Source of the DNA: Ruminococcus flavefaciens ND2009
Lineage (GTDB): Bacteria > Bacillota > Clostridia > Oscillospirales > Ruminococcaceae
Assembly (NCBI RefSeq): GCF_000621785.1
Contig: NZ_KK211346.1
Location: 697,754 to 761,753 of the forward strand
Direction of reading: 5' to 3'
DNA: 64,000 bases
The notes beneath the pieces are model-generated. The model saw only the letters and a program-made list of their open reading frames with translations. It had not been told where the DNA came from and did not search any database. Shown here piece by piece: positions 35,716 to 45,017 of the stretch. Within the stretch, counting starts at the first letter, position 1; each line of letters opens with the position of its first letter. A program made the position numbers and the translations under genes.

Positions 35716-36519
35716 TTATATTGCTTCCCGTTCCTGATATTCCCTGCGGAATTCGGTGGGAGTCATGCCCAGTCCGTTCTTGAACTGTCTGTTGAAGTAG
35801 GAGGCATTGGGATAGCCAACCAGCTCCGCCACCTTGTTTATGGAATACTCCGACTTTTTCAGGAGCTCAGTCGCCTTGTCCAGACGGCTGGTGATTATAT
35901 CCTTGGATATACTTATACCGAAGGTCTCGGTGTAGAGATGCTGGAGCCTTGAACGGCTCAGGGATACGTCCGCTGCCATTTCGTCTACGGTCCAGGTCTT
36001 TGATGGCCAGCGGTAAATGCTCTCGCGGAGCCACATGAGCTTCTCTATGTAAAGTCCCTCATGTACCGCGCTTATCTTTTTCATGCTGAGAACGCTCTCG
36101 TTGACTTTGCTGAGAAGCAGGCGGAAATACAGATCCACAGACTCAAGCCTGTTCTTGTTGGCTGAGTAATACTCCAGACACATACTGCGCAGAAGCGATG
36201 TTATGCCTGTGAGCTCGGCTGCGGGTATTACCCTGTTGAGCGGTATTTTCATGTCAGTTATACGCTTTATATCCTCATCATCGGGAGTAAAGAAAACGCT
36301 GTCCTCGCTGAAATCGTCCGCATCGCAGCGATAGCTGAAGGGCTGCTCGGGAGTCAGCAGGATAAAGGAGTTATCGGGCGATGGTATCTCCCTGCCGCCG
36401 ATAGTGAAAACTGCCCTTGCCTTCAGTGCAAGGAACACCCATACTCCTGCGCCCAAAGGACGCTCCACCACAAAATTTCTGGCTCTTTCATGATCGAGGG
36501 TTATGCTTTCTATCCTCAT
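35716..36519 (-). CDS. AraC-family transcriptional regulator
   Basis: 267 residues. N-terminal cupin-like sensor domain (about 1-150; RPLGAGVWVFLALKARAVFTIGG) and a C-terminal double helix-turn-helix at about 175-262 (TVDEMAADVSLSRSRLQHLY; INKVAELVGYPNASYFNRQF, GMTPTEFRRE). Divergent from the kinase gene across a 260-nt gap, so it may control it or itself. Ligand unknown. Confidence 0.92.
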   Translation of the reverse strand: MRIESITLDHERARNFVVERPLGAGVWVFLALKARAVFTIGGREIPSPDNSFILLTPEQPFSYRCDADDFSEDSVFFTPDDEDIKRITDMKIPLNRVIPAAELTGITSLLRSMCLEYYSANKNRLESVDLYFRLLLSKVNESVLSMKKISAVHEGLYIEKLMWLRESIYRWPSKTWTVDEMAADVSLSRSRLQHLYTETFGISISKDIITSRLDKATELLKKSEYSINKVAELVGYPNASYFNRQFKNGLGMTPTEFRREYQEREAI

Positions 36520-36625
36520 AAACCATTCCCCTTTTTAACTGTTTTTGCTTGGCGATAAACAGTTTACCGCCAAATAAATTCTAACATATGAGGGGAAACG
36601 GTGTCAAACCTGCAATGGTACTATC

Positions 36626-36652
36626 ATGTCATTTAGAACAATATTATGACAT
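36626..36652. promoter_or_regulatory. Inverted repeat in the AraC/kinase intergenic region
   Basis: ATGTCAT and ATGACAT spaced by 13 nt, between the divergent genes. A possible regulator site; nothing else in 36520-36719 stands out. Confidence 0.3.
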
Positions 36653-36719
36653 ATTTCTTCGCAGAATGGTTCTTTGGTACAGTATATACAGCATGATATT
36701 ATCAGTATACCGAAGCATA

Positions 36720-36748
36720 TTGACAAAGGAACGGCTTTGTTGTATAAT
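36720..36748 (+). promoter_or_regulatory. Consensus promoter of the kinase operon
   Basis: TTGACA, 17-nt spacer, TATAAT, about 31 nt before the start codon. Confidence 0.85.
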
Positions 36749-36785
36749 CATAAATTGATAACGTTATTTTGAAAGAAAGATGATA

Positions 36786-37631
36786 ATGAAGAAGATAGTA
36801 TCCATACAGGACATCTCATGCTTCGGAAAGTGCTCCCTGACCGTTGCTCTGCCGATCATTTCGGCAATGGGCATAGAGACCGCAGTCATTCCCACGGCTG
36901 TACTTTCCACACATACGGGCGAAGGCTTCAGCGGCTACACCTTCCGCGACCTTACCAGCGACATTCCCGCCATCGCCTCACACTGGAAGACTATGGACCT
37001 GCGCTTTGATGCGCTGTATACAGGCTACCTGGGCTCTATGGAACAGGTGGACATAGTCTCCGACTTTTTTGATGATTTCGGAACTGATGACAATTATATA
37101 ATAGTAGACCCCGTTCTCGGAGACGCCGGAAAGCTCTATGCAGGCTTTACCGACGAGTTCGTTGAGAAGATGAAGAAGCTCTGTGCAAGGGCTGACTTCA
37201 TTATCCCCAACATGACCGAGACCGCCTTCCTCCTGGGTATCCCATACACCGAGGACTACGATGAGAACTATGTCAGGGAGGCTCTCCGAAGACTCGCCGG
37301 ACTGGGCTGCAAAACTCCTGTGATAACGGGTGTCCACTACGATGACAAGCTCCAGGGAGCAGCTGCCTATGACAGCGAGAACGACAGGTTCTATTTCTCC
37401 TTCGGGAAAAACGTGAATTCACGTTTTCACGGCACGGGCGACATTTTCTCCAGCGTTTTCTCAGGCGCCTGCGCGCTGGGAATGGACGTACAGCAATGCC
37501 TTGATATATCTGTTAAGTTCACTCTTGACTGTATCGAAGCCACTATCCCCCACATGGAGGAAACATGGTACGGAAGCTGCTTCGAGCTCTGCCTGGGCAA
37601 GCTCATCGGCTATGTAAAGGAGCAGAAATGA
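36786..37631 (+). CDS. Pyridoxal/pyridoxamine kinase family protein
   Basis: 281 residues, ribokinase fold. Begins KKIVSIQDISCFGKCSLT; contains PTAVLSTHTGEGFSGYTF, VDPVLGDAGKLY, ADFIIPNMTETAFLLG, and the catalytic anion hole NSRFHGTGDIFSSVFSGA. It most likely phosphorylates B6 vitamers in salvage; a role on hydroxymethylpyrimidine (ThiD-like) is less likely. Two ATGs lie six bases apart; the second (36786) better matches family N-termini. A 131-residue gene overlaps its stop. Confidence 0.86.
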   Translation: MKKIVSIQDISCFGKCSLTVALPIISAMGIETAVIPTAVLSTHTGEGFSGYTFRDLTSDIPAIASHWKTMDLRFDALYTGYLGSMEQVDIVSDFFDDFGTDDNYIIVDPVLGDAGKLYAGFTDEFVEKMKKLCARADFIIPNMTETAFLLGIPYTEDYDENYVREALRRLAGLGCKTPVITGVHYDDKLQGAAAYDSENDRFYFSFGKNVNSRFHGTGDIFSSVFSGACALGMDVQQCLDISVKFTLDCIEATIPHMEETWYGSCFELCLGKLIGYVKEQK

Positions 37632-38023
37632 CAGATATTATCAGAAAGACCGCTGTCTTTATAAGAGCTAATGCGGAATCAGCTCGGGGACAGAGAGCTG
37701 CCGCCGCTCTTGCGGATATGATAGACGGAAAGATCACGGCAGATGAAGGGCTTGCCGCCCTTTCGGAATGTCTTGGCTGTGAGCTGCAAATAAAGAGCAC
37801 TGTTCCCAACGAAGCGACTGCTTTCGTTGTATTCTCCGCAAGAGAGATCCGAAGCGCCTTCGACAATGGAGATGCAGCGCTTGCCTCTGATATTGCCGAT
37901 ATACTACAGGCTCTGCCCGAAAACCGGTATCTCAGCGACAAAAAAGCTGTTTCAGCTTTCAATAAGACCTATATCCGCAAATTCAATAAAAAGCATATCC
38001 CTCAGTTACCTGAGATAGTTTAA
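37628..38023 (+). CDS. Hypothetical protein, 131 residues
   Basis: ATGA overlap with the kinase gene and an AAGGAG SD support the start MTDIIRKTAVFIRANAES. Predicted mostly helical, no membrane segment or signal peptide. Segment NEATAFVVFSAREIRSAFDNGD and the basic C-terminus TYIRKFNKKHIPQLPE are its only notable features. I do not recognise the family; the operon places it with B6 metabolism. Confidence 0.7.
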   Translation: MTDIIRKTAVFIRANAESARGQRAAAALADMIDGKITADEGLAALSECLGCELQIKSTVPNEATAFVVFSAREIRSAFDNGDAALASDIADILQALPENRYLSDKKAVSAFNKTYIRKFNKKHIPQLPEIV

Positions 38024-38049
38024 GGAGCAGTTCGGACTGCTCCTTTTTT
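38022..38049 (+). terminator. Intrinsic terminator overlapping the stop codon
   Basis: 10-bp stem AAGGAGCAGT / ACTGCTCCTT with loop TCGG, then T-rich tail. The stem begins within the TAA of the upstream gene. Confidence 0.85.
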
Positions 38050-38125
38050 ATGCCATGATTTTCCTGTGATTACCCGAGCTGACACGGGCAATAATATCCT
38101 CGTAATACCTTACGGAGGGATAGTA

Positions 38126-38899
38126 ATGGCATATAACAAAGTAGTCATCGCAGGGATAAACACTTCCGAGCTGACTGTTCTCAGGGAGGAGGAGAAAATG
38201 GCGCTCCTCAGAGAGATACGGGCAACGGGCAGCAGGTCCGCAAGAGACAAGCTCATCAAGGGAAATCTTCGCCTTGTACTCAGCGTGATACAGCGCTTTA
38301 CGGGACGGGGCGAGGATATTGACGACCTGTTCCAGATAGGAGTGATAGGTCTTATGAAGGCTATCGACAACTTCGACCTTACTAAGGAGGTCCGCTTCTC
38401 CACATACTGCGTTCCCATGATAAGCGGTGAGCTGAGAAGGTATCTGCGGGACAGCAACCATGTGAAGGTGAGCCGCTCTCTCCGCGACCTTGCCTACAAG
38501 GCTCTACAGGCAAAGGAAAGGCTCACCGCAAGTCTCCAGCGGGAGCCCAATATGGATGAGATAGCCGCAGAAATAGGCGAAAAACGCGCAGATGTGGTCA
38601 TCGCCCTTGAGAGCATAAGCGATCCGGTTTCACTTTATGAGCCTGTGTACTCCGACTCCGAGGACAACCTCTACATCATGGATCAGATAAGTGACATGAA
38701 CGACGTTGACAGCCGTATGGATGAGCTCACTATCCGCGACGCCATACGGGGGCTTGGAAAGCGCGAGCAGAATATCCTCTATCTCCGTTTCTTCCGCGGC
38801 AAGACACAGATGGAGGTCGCCGGAGAGATAGGCATATCCCAGGCACAGGTCTCCAGACTTGAGAAAAGCGCTATAGACCGCATAAAAAACAGCATATGA
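38126..38899 (+). CDS. sigG: RNA polymerase sporulation sigma factor SigG
   Basis: 257 residues. Family N-terminus AYNKVVIAGINTSELTVL (the SpoIIAB/Gin-contact region of SigG), then region 2 (RDKLIKGNLRLVLSVIQRF; DLFQIGVIGLMKAIDNFD), region 3 and region 4 helix-turn-helix (KTQMEVAGEIGISQAQVSRLE). Controls late forespore genes. The ATG at 38126 has a GGAGGG SD; the longer frame from 38066 is rejected. It stands alone, not behind spoIIGA-sigE as in B. subtilis. Confidence 0.94.
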   Translation: MAYNKVVIAGINTSELTVLREEEKMALLREIRATGSRSARDKLIKGNLRLVLSVIQRFTGRGEDIDDLFQIGVIGLMKAIDNFDLTKEVRFSTYCVPMISGELRRYLRDSNHVKVSRSLRDLAYKALQAKERLTASLQREPNMDEIAAEIGEKRADVVIALESISDPVSLYEPVYSDSEDNLYIMDQISDMNDVDSRMDELTIRDAIRGLGKREQNILYLRFFRGKTQMEVAGEIGISQAQVSRLEKSAIDRIKNSI

Positions 38900-38948
38900 A
38901 TTATGGTCTCCTCTGAGGTCATTTTTGTGAGATTTTGCTATTTTTGTA

Positions 38949-38977
38949 TTGATTTTACTTCTATAATGGTGTATAAT
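38949..38977 (+). promoter_or_regulatory. Promoter of the pectin-oligomer ABC operon
   Basis: TTGATT, 17-nt spacer, TATAAT; about 34 nt to the start codon. Confidence 0.75.
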
Positions 38978-39010
38978 TACATTATATCATTATATCAGGG
39001 ATCTGAGAGT

Positions 39011-40321
39011 ATGAAAAAGATTATTTTTAAAGCCGCAGCAATCTGCTGCGCACTTTCACTCTCTGCCTGCGCAAGCAAAAAAGCTGTTTCTGTAACACCC
39101 CCCGATGGGAGCCTTGATAAGTGCGAGCTGCGCTTTTCGTGGTGGGGCGGTGACGACAGACACGAAGCAACTCTGAAAGCCATTGATCTGTGGAGCAAAA
39201 AACACCCCGACATCACCATTACTCCCGAGTACGGAGGCTGGGACGGCTGGACCGAAAAGGTAACGGCACAGATGAAAGGCGGCACAGAGCCCGATATTAT
39301 GCAGATAAACTACGACTGGCTCATAACTATGTCCCCTGACGGGAAGGGATTCTATGACCTTGACTCGCTGAGCGGTACTCTCGATCTTTCGGGATTTGAC
39401 GAGGAAACTCTGTCCTTCGGACGGGCAGACGGAAAACTCAACGCCGTTACGGTATCCCTCAGCGGTCGTGGGCTGTTCTATAATTCAGAGGCTTACAGCA
39501 CCATCGGTGCGGCTTATCCACAGACATGGTCGGATCTCATTGCTCTGGGAGAAAGCTTCGGAAACCAAGACGCCTACCCTCTGGATCTGGATATACAGTC
39601 GGGCGGCACCGCATGGTATCTTGCGGTCGTGTACATACAGCAGAAAACAGGCAGACAGTTCATCACCCTTGACGGTGAGCTGGGCTTTACAAAGGAGGAC
39701 ATCCGTGATGCCCTTGACTTCTACAAGCTCCTTGAGGATAACCATGTCATCAGGACAGTAAAAACACGCACAGACGAGGACGGAAATGCCGCGCTGTATC
39801 AGTCCTCCGAGTTCATCGGCGGAAAGGTGGCAGGTGTTCTGGAATGGGGCAGCGCCGTGGGCAAGTACGAATCAGTGCTTCCCAAGGGAGTCCTTGAGAC
39901 AGGTCCTCTCCTCGCCGACGAAAACGGGAACAACAGCGGCTGGATGATAAAGCCGTCGCTGCTTTATGCAATTTCGGGGCACACAAAGCACCCCGACGAG
40001 GCTGCCGCATTTATGGACTTCCTCCTCAATGACGAGGAATGTGCCGCGATACTTGGTACTACCCGAGGCATACCCGCTTCACGGAAGGCATCATCTGCTC
40101 TTGAGAAAAGCGGCGCTCTTACGGGGCTTTCCAAGGAGAGTCAGGATATTCTCAATGAAACAGACACCATAACCATCAGCCCCTATATGGAGCTGTCACG
40201 CATGAAGTCCTTCTACAATACCGCCATTGAATCGGTCTCATACGGCACCGCCGACACGGAGACCGCCGCAGAGCAGATGTACCGCTCTGTTACCGAATAT
40301 CTGGAGAAGATAAAAAAATGA
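39011..40321 (+). CDS. Solute-binding lipoprotein, ABC importer of the GH105 operon
   Basis: 436 residues. Lipobox LSLSAC (Cys20). Family 1 fold: LRFSWWGGDDRHEATLKAIDLW, EPDIMQINYDWL, and ALYQSSEFIGGK. The longer reading frame to 38903 is rejected because MKKIIFKAAA begins a proper lipoprotein signal. First of four genes that overlap by 4 nt each. Confidence 0.93.
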   Translation: MKKIIFKAAAICCALSLSACASKKAVSVTPPDGSLDKCELRFSWWGGDDRHEATLKAIDLWSKKHPDITITPEYGGWDGWTEKVTAQMKGGTEPDIMQINYDWLITMSPDGKGFYDLDSLSGTLDLSGFDEETLSFGRADGKLNAVTVSLSGRGLFYNSEAYSTIGAAYPQTWSDLIALGESFGNQDAYPLDLDIQSGGTAWYLAVVYIQQKTGRQFITLDGELGFTKEDIRDALDFYKLLEDNHVIRTVKTRTDEDGNAALYQSSEFIGGKVAGVLEWGSAVGKYESVLPKGVLETGPLLADENGNNSGWMIKPSLLYAISGHTKHPDEAAAFMDFLLNDEECAAILGTTRGIPASRKASSALEKSGALTGLSKESQDILNETDTITISPYMELSRMKSFYNTAIESVSYGTADTETAAEQMYRSVTEYLEKIKK

Positions 40322-41196
40322 AGACCCGAACCTACCGCAATCCCGTGGGCGTAAGCAGATACACGGGACTGCTCCTTATCTCGCCCTTCATCATAGGTGC
40401 GCTGCTGCTGATAATCTACCCTTTCATATCCTCTTTCATTACAGGACTTACGGACGGCAGCAGCTTCGTGGGCTTTGAAAACTACAGGCATATCCTGTCC
40501 GACGAAAACATACGGAGCTCCGCCGCTGTGACACTGAAATATGCAGCCATACTTGTGCCGCTGAAGCTGATAGTCTCGCTGGCTGTGGCTCTGCTCCTCA
40601 ATATGGAGCTGAAGGGCATCGGCATATTCCGCACCGTATTCTACATACCATCAATACTGGGAGCAAATCTGGCTGTCATCATTATGTGGCAGTACCTTTT
40701 CACCTCAGAAGGACTGGTAAATCTGCTCCTTGAGGCTGTGGGACTTTCTCCCGTGAGCTGGTACGGTGATACTGATGCTGCTCTTTTTATAATAGTGCTG
40801 CTGAGGCTGTGGGAATTCGGTTCTACTATGATAATATTTCTCGCGGCGCTGAGGGATATTCCCCGTGAGCTCTACGAAGCCGCAAGGGTGGACGGCTGCG
40901 GACGGACAAGGGCTTTCTTCTCAATAACACTGCCCCAGATACGGAACGTCATATTCATAAATCTGGTGCTCCAGACCATAGCCGCCATGCAGGAATTCAA
41001 TGCTCCCTACATGATAACAGGCGGCGGTCCCCTGGGCAGCACCCGCACCATCGGAATGTACATATACGAGGAGATGTTTACCTTCGGCGACGAGGGCACG
41101 GCTAATGCTATTTCCTGGCTGCTGTTCGTGCTTATCGCCCTTATCGTGCTCATAATGTACAGGACAACGGGCAGACTGAGGAGGGAGGACAGATGA
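40318..41196 (+). CDS. Sugar ABC permease, MalF/UgpA type
   Basis: 292 residues, six membrane helices. EAA loop LYEAARVDGCGRTRAFFSIT near 180; conserved GGGPLGSTRTIGMYIYEEMF. Overlaps both neighbours by 4 nt. Confidence 0.93.
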   Translation: MKTRTYRNPVGVSRYTGLLLISPFIIGALLLIIYPFISSFITGLTDGSSFVGFENYRHILSDENIRSSAAVTLKYAAILVPLKLIVSLAVALLLNMELKGIGIFRTVFYIPSILGANLAVIIMWQYLFTSEGLVNLLLEAVGLSPVSWYGDTDAALFIIVLLRLWEFGSTMIIFLAALRDIPRELYEAARVDGCGRTRAFFSITLPQIRNVIFINLVLQTIAAMQEFNAPYMITGGGPLGSTRTIGMYIYEEMFTFGDEGTANAISWLLFVLIALIVLIMYRTTGRLRREDR

Positions 41197-42020
41197 AAAA
41201 GCTCCTTCTTTACCTGCTCCTCACAGCAGCCGCTGTAGTAATGCTCTATCCCCTGCTCTGGCTGCTGGGAGCTTCATTCAAGTCCAATGAGGAGATATTC
41301 ACCTCAGCCTGGTTCATGCCGGAAAGACTTGATCTCTCGGTTTACGGCAAGGCGTGGAAGACTGTGACCCCTTACAAAATGGGGCATTACTTCCTGAACA
41401 CCTTCATGATAATAGTGCCGAAGACCGCCTTTGCAGTGCTCTCATCGGTACTGGTGGCATACGGCTTTGCAAGGTTCGACTTTCCGCTGAAAAAGCTGTT
41501 CTACGGACTGCTTATATGCGGTATGTTCATGCCTGCGATAGTTACCGTCATGCCCATGTACTCCCTGTGGAGCAAGCTGGGACTTCTTGACACCTATATC
41601 CCCCTTACCCTGCCTGCACTTTTCGCAGGTGAGGGAATGTTCGTATTCATACTCATACAGTTTTTCAAGGGAATACCAAAGGAATTCGACGAGGCTGCAA
41701 GGATCGACGGCTGCGGCACGCTGAAAACGCTGTTTTTCGTGCTTGTGCCCTGTATAAAGCCTGCTGTCATCTCCATAGCGGTATTCACCTTCCTCTGGAC
41801 CATGAACGATTTTCTCGGTCCGCTAATAATGATACAGTCAGTGGAAAAGTATCCTCTGTCACTGGCACTGAGGCTCTCGGTGGACAGCACCGGACAGGGC
41901 TATGAACAGCGCAGCGTCATTGCCATGTCGGTCATAGGACTTATCCCCTCTGTGGCTGTATTCGCACTCGCACAGAAAAAATTTGTCAGCGGTATAACCG
42001 CAGGAGGACTGACAGGATGA
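41193..42020 (+). CDS. Sugar ABC permease, MalG/UgpE type
   Basis: 275 residues, six membrane helices, EAA loop FDEAARIDGCGTLKTLFFVL near 170, C-terminus KKFVSGITAGGLTG. No ATPase gene follows, so this importer likewise depends on one encoded elsewhere. Confidence 0.93.
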   Translation: MKKLLLYLLLTAAAVVMLYPLLWLLGASFKSNEEIFTSAWFMPERLDLSVYGKAWKTVTPYKMGHYFLNTFMIIVPKTAFAVLSSVLVAYGFARFDFPLKKLFYGLLICGMFMPAIVTVMPMYSLWSKLGLLDTYIPLTLPALFAGEGMFVFILIQFFKGIPKEFDEAARIDGCGTLKTLFFVLVPCIKPAVISIAVFTFLWTMNDFLGPLIMIQSVEKYPLSLALRLSVDSTGQGYEQRSVIAMSVIGLIPSVAVFALAQKKFVSGITAGGLTG

Positions 42021-43138
42021 CAAAAGCAGAAAACATCATTTCCAAATATATCGACGCATTTATACTGCCCTCACCGCCGCTCAGTCCGCTGTGGAACCAG
42101 GAGAGCATACTCTATAACAAGCCGCCCAAATGGAACTATATCGACAACTGCATGATAACAGCGCTGCTGATGCTGTATGACATTAACGGAGATAAAAGGC
42201 TCCTTGACTACTCTGTGAAATTCATGGACGCCTACGTAACCGAGGACGGAACTATCCCCACCATGAACTTTGCCGACTATAACCTGGACAACATCAACGG
42301 CGGCAAGAACCTTTTCAGGCTGTGGGAGCTAACAGGTGAGGAACGCTACCGTCTCGGCTTTGAAAAGCTGTGGTACGAGCAGATAGTCCGCCACCCCCGC
42401 CTTTCCTGCGGAAGCTTCTGGCACAAGGCCATATATCAGGATCAGATCTGGCTGGACGGTGCCTATATGGTGCTGCCATTCATGGCGGAGTATGCCAAGC
42501 TACACAATATGCGCGGCGTCGCCGAGGACGTACAGCGCCAGTTCACGGATATGTGCAAGATAATGCGGGACCCCGTTACGGGGCTTTATCACCACGGCTA
42601 CGACGACACCAACTCCATGTGCTGGGCAGATAAGATAACGGGGCTTTCTCCCGAATTCTGGCTTCGTTCCAACGGCTGGGTATGCGCCGCACTGGCGGAT
42701 ACCTGCGGGATAATGACAGACAGCTCCTCTCTCAGGAACCAGCTCAGCACACTTCTCCATGATATAAGTGCCTTCATCACCGATGAGGGCATGCTGCTCC
42801 AGCTCCCTGCACGGAAGGAACTGGAAGGAAACTATCCCGAGACCAGCGGCACTCTCCTCTTCGCCTACGCCGCCATGAAGGCCGCAAGGCTGGGAATATG
42901 CGGCGAGGATATATTCAACGCAGGCAAGACCGCCTTCAGCGCCGTCACAGAAAAGTTTATCGACAACAGCGGTGATGTTCCCGTGCTGAAAAACATCTGC
43001 CTTATGGGAGGCCTCGGCGGTGACGCAGGACGGGACGGCTCCGCGGAGTACTACCTCAGCGAAAAGGTGGTGGAAAATGACGGCAAAGGCATAGCCCCCT
43101 ATATCATGGCTTATACAGAGCTTAAAAGAGTACAGTAA
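42017..43138 (+). CDS. GH105 unsaturated glucuronyl/rhamnogalacturonyl hydrolase
   Basis: 373 residues, no signal peptide, so cytoplasmic. (Alpha/alpha)6-barrel sequence with WNYIDNCMITALLMLYD, the catalytic Asp region DQIWLDGAYMVLPFMAEY, GLYHHGYDD, and SNGWVCAAL. The family removes the unsaturated uronic acid left by pectate or rhamnogalacturonan lyases. Together with the importer it indicates uptake and breakdown of RG-I or related lyase products. Confidence 0.9.
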   Translation: MTKAENIISKYIDAFILPSPPLSPLWNQESILYNKPPKWNYIDNCMITALLMLYDINGDKRLLDYSVKFMDAYVTEDGTIPTMNFADYNLDNINGGKNLFRLWELTGEERYRLGFEKLWYEQIVRHPRLSCGSFWHKAIYQDQIWLDGAYMVLPFMAEYAKLHNMRGVAEDVQRQFTDMCKIMRDPVTGLYHHGYDDTNSMCWADKITGLSPEFWLRSNGWVCAALADTCGIMTDSSSLRNQLSTLLHDISAFITDEGMLLQLPARKELEGNYPETSGTLLFAYAAMKAARLGICGEDIFNAGKTAFSAVTEKFIDNSGDVPVLKNICLMGGLGGDAGRDGSAEYYLSEKVVENDGKGIAPYIMAYTELKRVQ

Positions 43139-43184
43139 TTATACTTTAAGGCTAAAAATTTTGTCGCTTTTTTGACAATCATAC

Positions 43185-43213
43185 TTGAAAAGTTCACACT
43201 TTCGTGATATAAT
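43185..43213 (+). promoter_or_regulatory. Promoter of the NfeD-SPFH operon
   Basis: TTGAAA, 17-nt spacer, TATAAT, about 50 nt before the TTG start. Confidence 0.75.
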
Positions 43214-43261
43214 ACGAATTGTAGGGATTACTACAAATAATTGCGAAAGGGGGAAATCACC

Positions 43262-43693
43262 TTGAGTGTACTGTTTTGGGCTATCGCAGTTGTCGCTTTC
43301 GTGATCGCAGAGGTCGTTACGGTACAGCTCGTTTCGATCTGGTTCGCAGCCGGAGCCTTTGTAACTCTGCTGCTGAGCTACTTCTATGAGCTTTCCGCGC
43401 TTCAGCAGCTTGGTATATTCATTATAGCATCATCTGTTTTCCTGCTTCTGAGCATACCGCTCATCAAAAAACGCAGGAAGAAGGCAGCTGTTGCAACGAA
43501 TGCCGAGCTTGACATCGGCAAACACGCCACGGTCATCGAGGAGATAAATGCAGACAAAGGCACAGGCCGCGTCACTCTCAATGGGGTAAACTGGAGTGCC
43601 GTTCCTGAGGACGAAAATGCGATAATTCCCGAAGGAACTGTCGTCATCGTCACCAAGGTCATGGGCGCGAAGCTTCGCGTAAGACCTGAGTAA
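43262..43693 (+). CDS. NfeD family membrane protein
   Basis: 143 residues. TTG start chosen because AAAGGGGG lies nine bases upstream; an earlier TTG at 43241 lies inside the SD region. Three hydrophobic helices (about 4-22, 23-40, 48-66) followed by a soluble OB-fold domain (NAELDIGKHATVIEEINADKG; GVNWSAVPED). NfeD proteins act with SPFH proteins in membrane microdomains; the partner lies 40 nt downstream. Confidence 0.88.
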   Translation: MSVLFWAIAVVAFVIAEVVTVQLVSIWFAAGAFVTLLLSYFYELSALQQLGIFIIASSVFLLLSIPLIKKRRKKAAVATNAELDIGKHATVIEEINADKGTGRVTLNGVNWSAVPEDENAIIPEGTVVIVTKVMGAKLRVRPE

Positions 43694-43732
43694 AATTAAA
43701 CTATCCATAAAATCAATCGGAGGTAATCAAAA

Positions 43733-44710
43733 ATGGATGCATTCGGAATCATAGTATTATTGGTAATCGTTGTTCTTTTATTCGTTATCATCAGATCCTT
43801 CAGGATCGTACCGCAGGCTCATGTGTTCGTTATCGAGCGTCTGGGCTCATTCCACGCTGAGTGGGAGACAGGACTCCACGTTCTCGTTCCCTTCATCGAC
43901 AGGATCGCAGGCAAGGTATCACTGAAGGAAAAAGTTGTAGACTTCAAGCCTCAGCCCGTTATCACTAAAGATAACGTTACAATGCAGATAGATACAGTCG
44001 TATTCTATCAGGTAACTGACGCTAAGCAGTATATCTACGGCGTTGAGAGACCTCTCGCCGCTATCGAGAACCTTTCAGCCACAACTCTCCGTAACATCAT
44101 CGGTGAGATGGAACTGGACGCTACTCTCACTTCAAGAGACGTTATCAACTCAAAGATCACAGCTATCCTGGACCAGGCTACTGACCGCTGGGGTATCAAG
44201 GTAAACCGCGTTGAGCTCAAGAATATCCTGCCTCCTCGTGAGATCCAGGACGCTATGGAAAAGCAGATGAAGGCTGAGCGTGAGCGCCGTGAGAAGATCC
44301 TCCAGGCAGAGGGTGACAAGAAGTCACAGATCCTGGTTGCAGAAGGTGAAAAGGAATCTCAGATCCTCCGCGCACAGGCTAAGAAAGAATCTCAGATCCT
44401 TGAGGCAGAGGCTGAAAAGCAGGCAATGGTGCTCAGAGCCGACGCCGTAAGAGAGCAGAAGATACTTGAGGCTACCGGTGAAGCAAGAGCTATCGAAATG
44501 GTTCAGGAAGCACTGGCAGATAGTATCGTAAAGCTGAATAACGCTAATCCTAACGAGAGAGTTATACAGCTCAAGTCACTTGAGTCCTTCGCAAAGGCTG
44601 CTGACGGCAAGGCTACAAAGATCATCATCCCCAGTGAGATCCAGGGACTTGCAGGTCTTGCAACAGGTCTCAAGGCTATCGTTTCAAACGATAATACAAA
44701 CACACAGTAA
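43733..44710 (+). CDS. SPFH/Band 7 (stomatin-like) membrane protein
   Basis: 325 residues. N-terminal membrane hairpin (3-24), SPFH domain about 30-190 (VFVIERLGSFHAEWETGLHVLVPF; VTKDNVTMQIDTVVFYQV), then a heptad-like coiled coil with repeated K/E-x-x-QILxAE units (about 190-250), and a C-terminal globular end. Typical of QmcA/stomatin, which oligomerise at membranes. Codon use is strongly biased, as in ackA. Confidence 0.92.
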   Translation: MDAFGIIVLLVIVVLLFVIIRSFRIVPQAHVFVIERLGSFHAEWETGLHVLVPFIDRIAGKVSLKEKVVDFKPQPVITKDNVTMQIDTVVFYQVTDAKQYIYGVERPLAAIENLSATTLRNIIGEMELDATLTSRDVINSKITAILDQATDRWGIKVNRVELKNILPPREIQDAMEKQMKAERERREKILQAEGDKKSQILVAEGEKESQILRAQAKKESQILEAEAEKQAMVLRADAVREQKILEATGEARAIEMVQEALADSIVKLNNANPNERVIQLKSLESFAKAADGKATKIIIPSEIQGLAGLATGLKAIVSNDNTNTQ

Positions 44711-44715
44711 ACCGT

Positions 44716-44745
44716 ATCCCCTCACCCTTCGGTGAGGGGATCTTT
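44716..44745 (+). terminator. Intrinsic terminator after the SPFH gene
   Basis: 11-bp stem ATCCCCTCACC / GGTGAGGGGAT with loop CTTC; tail CTTTT. Confidence 0.8.
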
Positions 44746-44775
44746 TAGCTAAAACCAAACCGCCTTACAAAATTA

Positions 44776-44798
44776 CCGCAGAGATCTGCGGCTTTTTT
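44776..44798 (+). terminator. Second terminator of the SPFH operon
   Basis: CCGCAG / CTGCGG hairpin with a 4-nt loop, followed by six T. Confidence 0.75.
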
Positions 44799-44858
44799 GT
44801 GCCTTGATACGATTTTTGAAAAATACTGCCGATTTTTGAAAATCCCGCTCTTTTTCTC

Positions 44859-44887
44859 TTGCATTTCAGCAGCATTTGTTGTATAAT
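44859..44887 (+). promoter_or_regulatory. Promoter of the MBOAT-DHHW-FkbH-ACP operon
   Basis: TTGCAT, 17-nt spacer, TATAAT. The leader of about 120 nt to 45017 contains no recognisable riboswitch and only a weak SD (AAGGCGG) before the ATG. Confidence 0.75.
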
Positions 44888-45017
44888 ATTCAGTGCGGAC
44901 TTATGCAATTTTTCCGCCCAAAAGAGATATAGATAAATGTTTGATTTTTAACTGTTCCGCCAGCCTTTACGCGGGAAAAAGAAAGATACAGAACAAAAGC
45001 AACAAGGCGGTAGAACA

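Noticed and set aside
44888..45017. A riboswitch in the leader of the MBOAT operon
   Set aside because: I looked for a c-di-GMP-like or other conserved core and found none; only a plain AT-rich leader.
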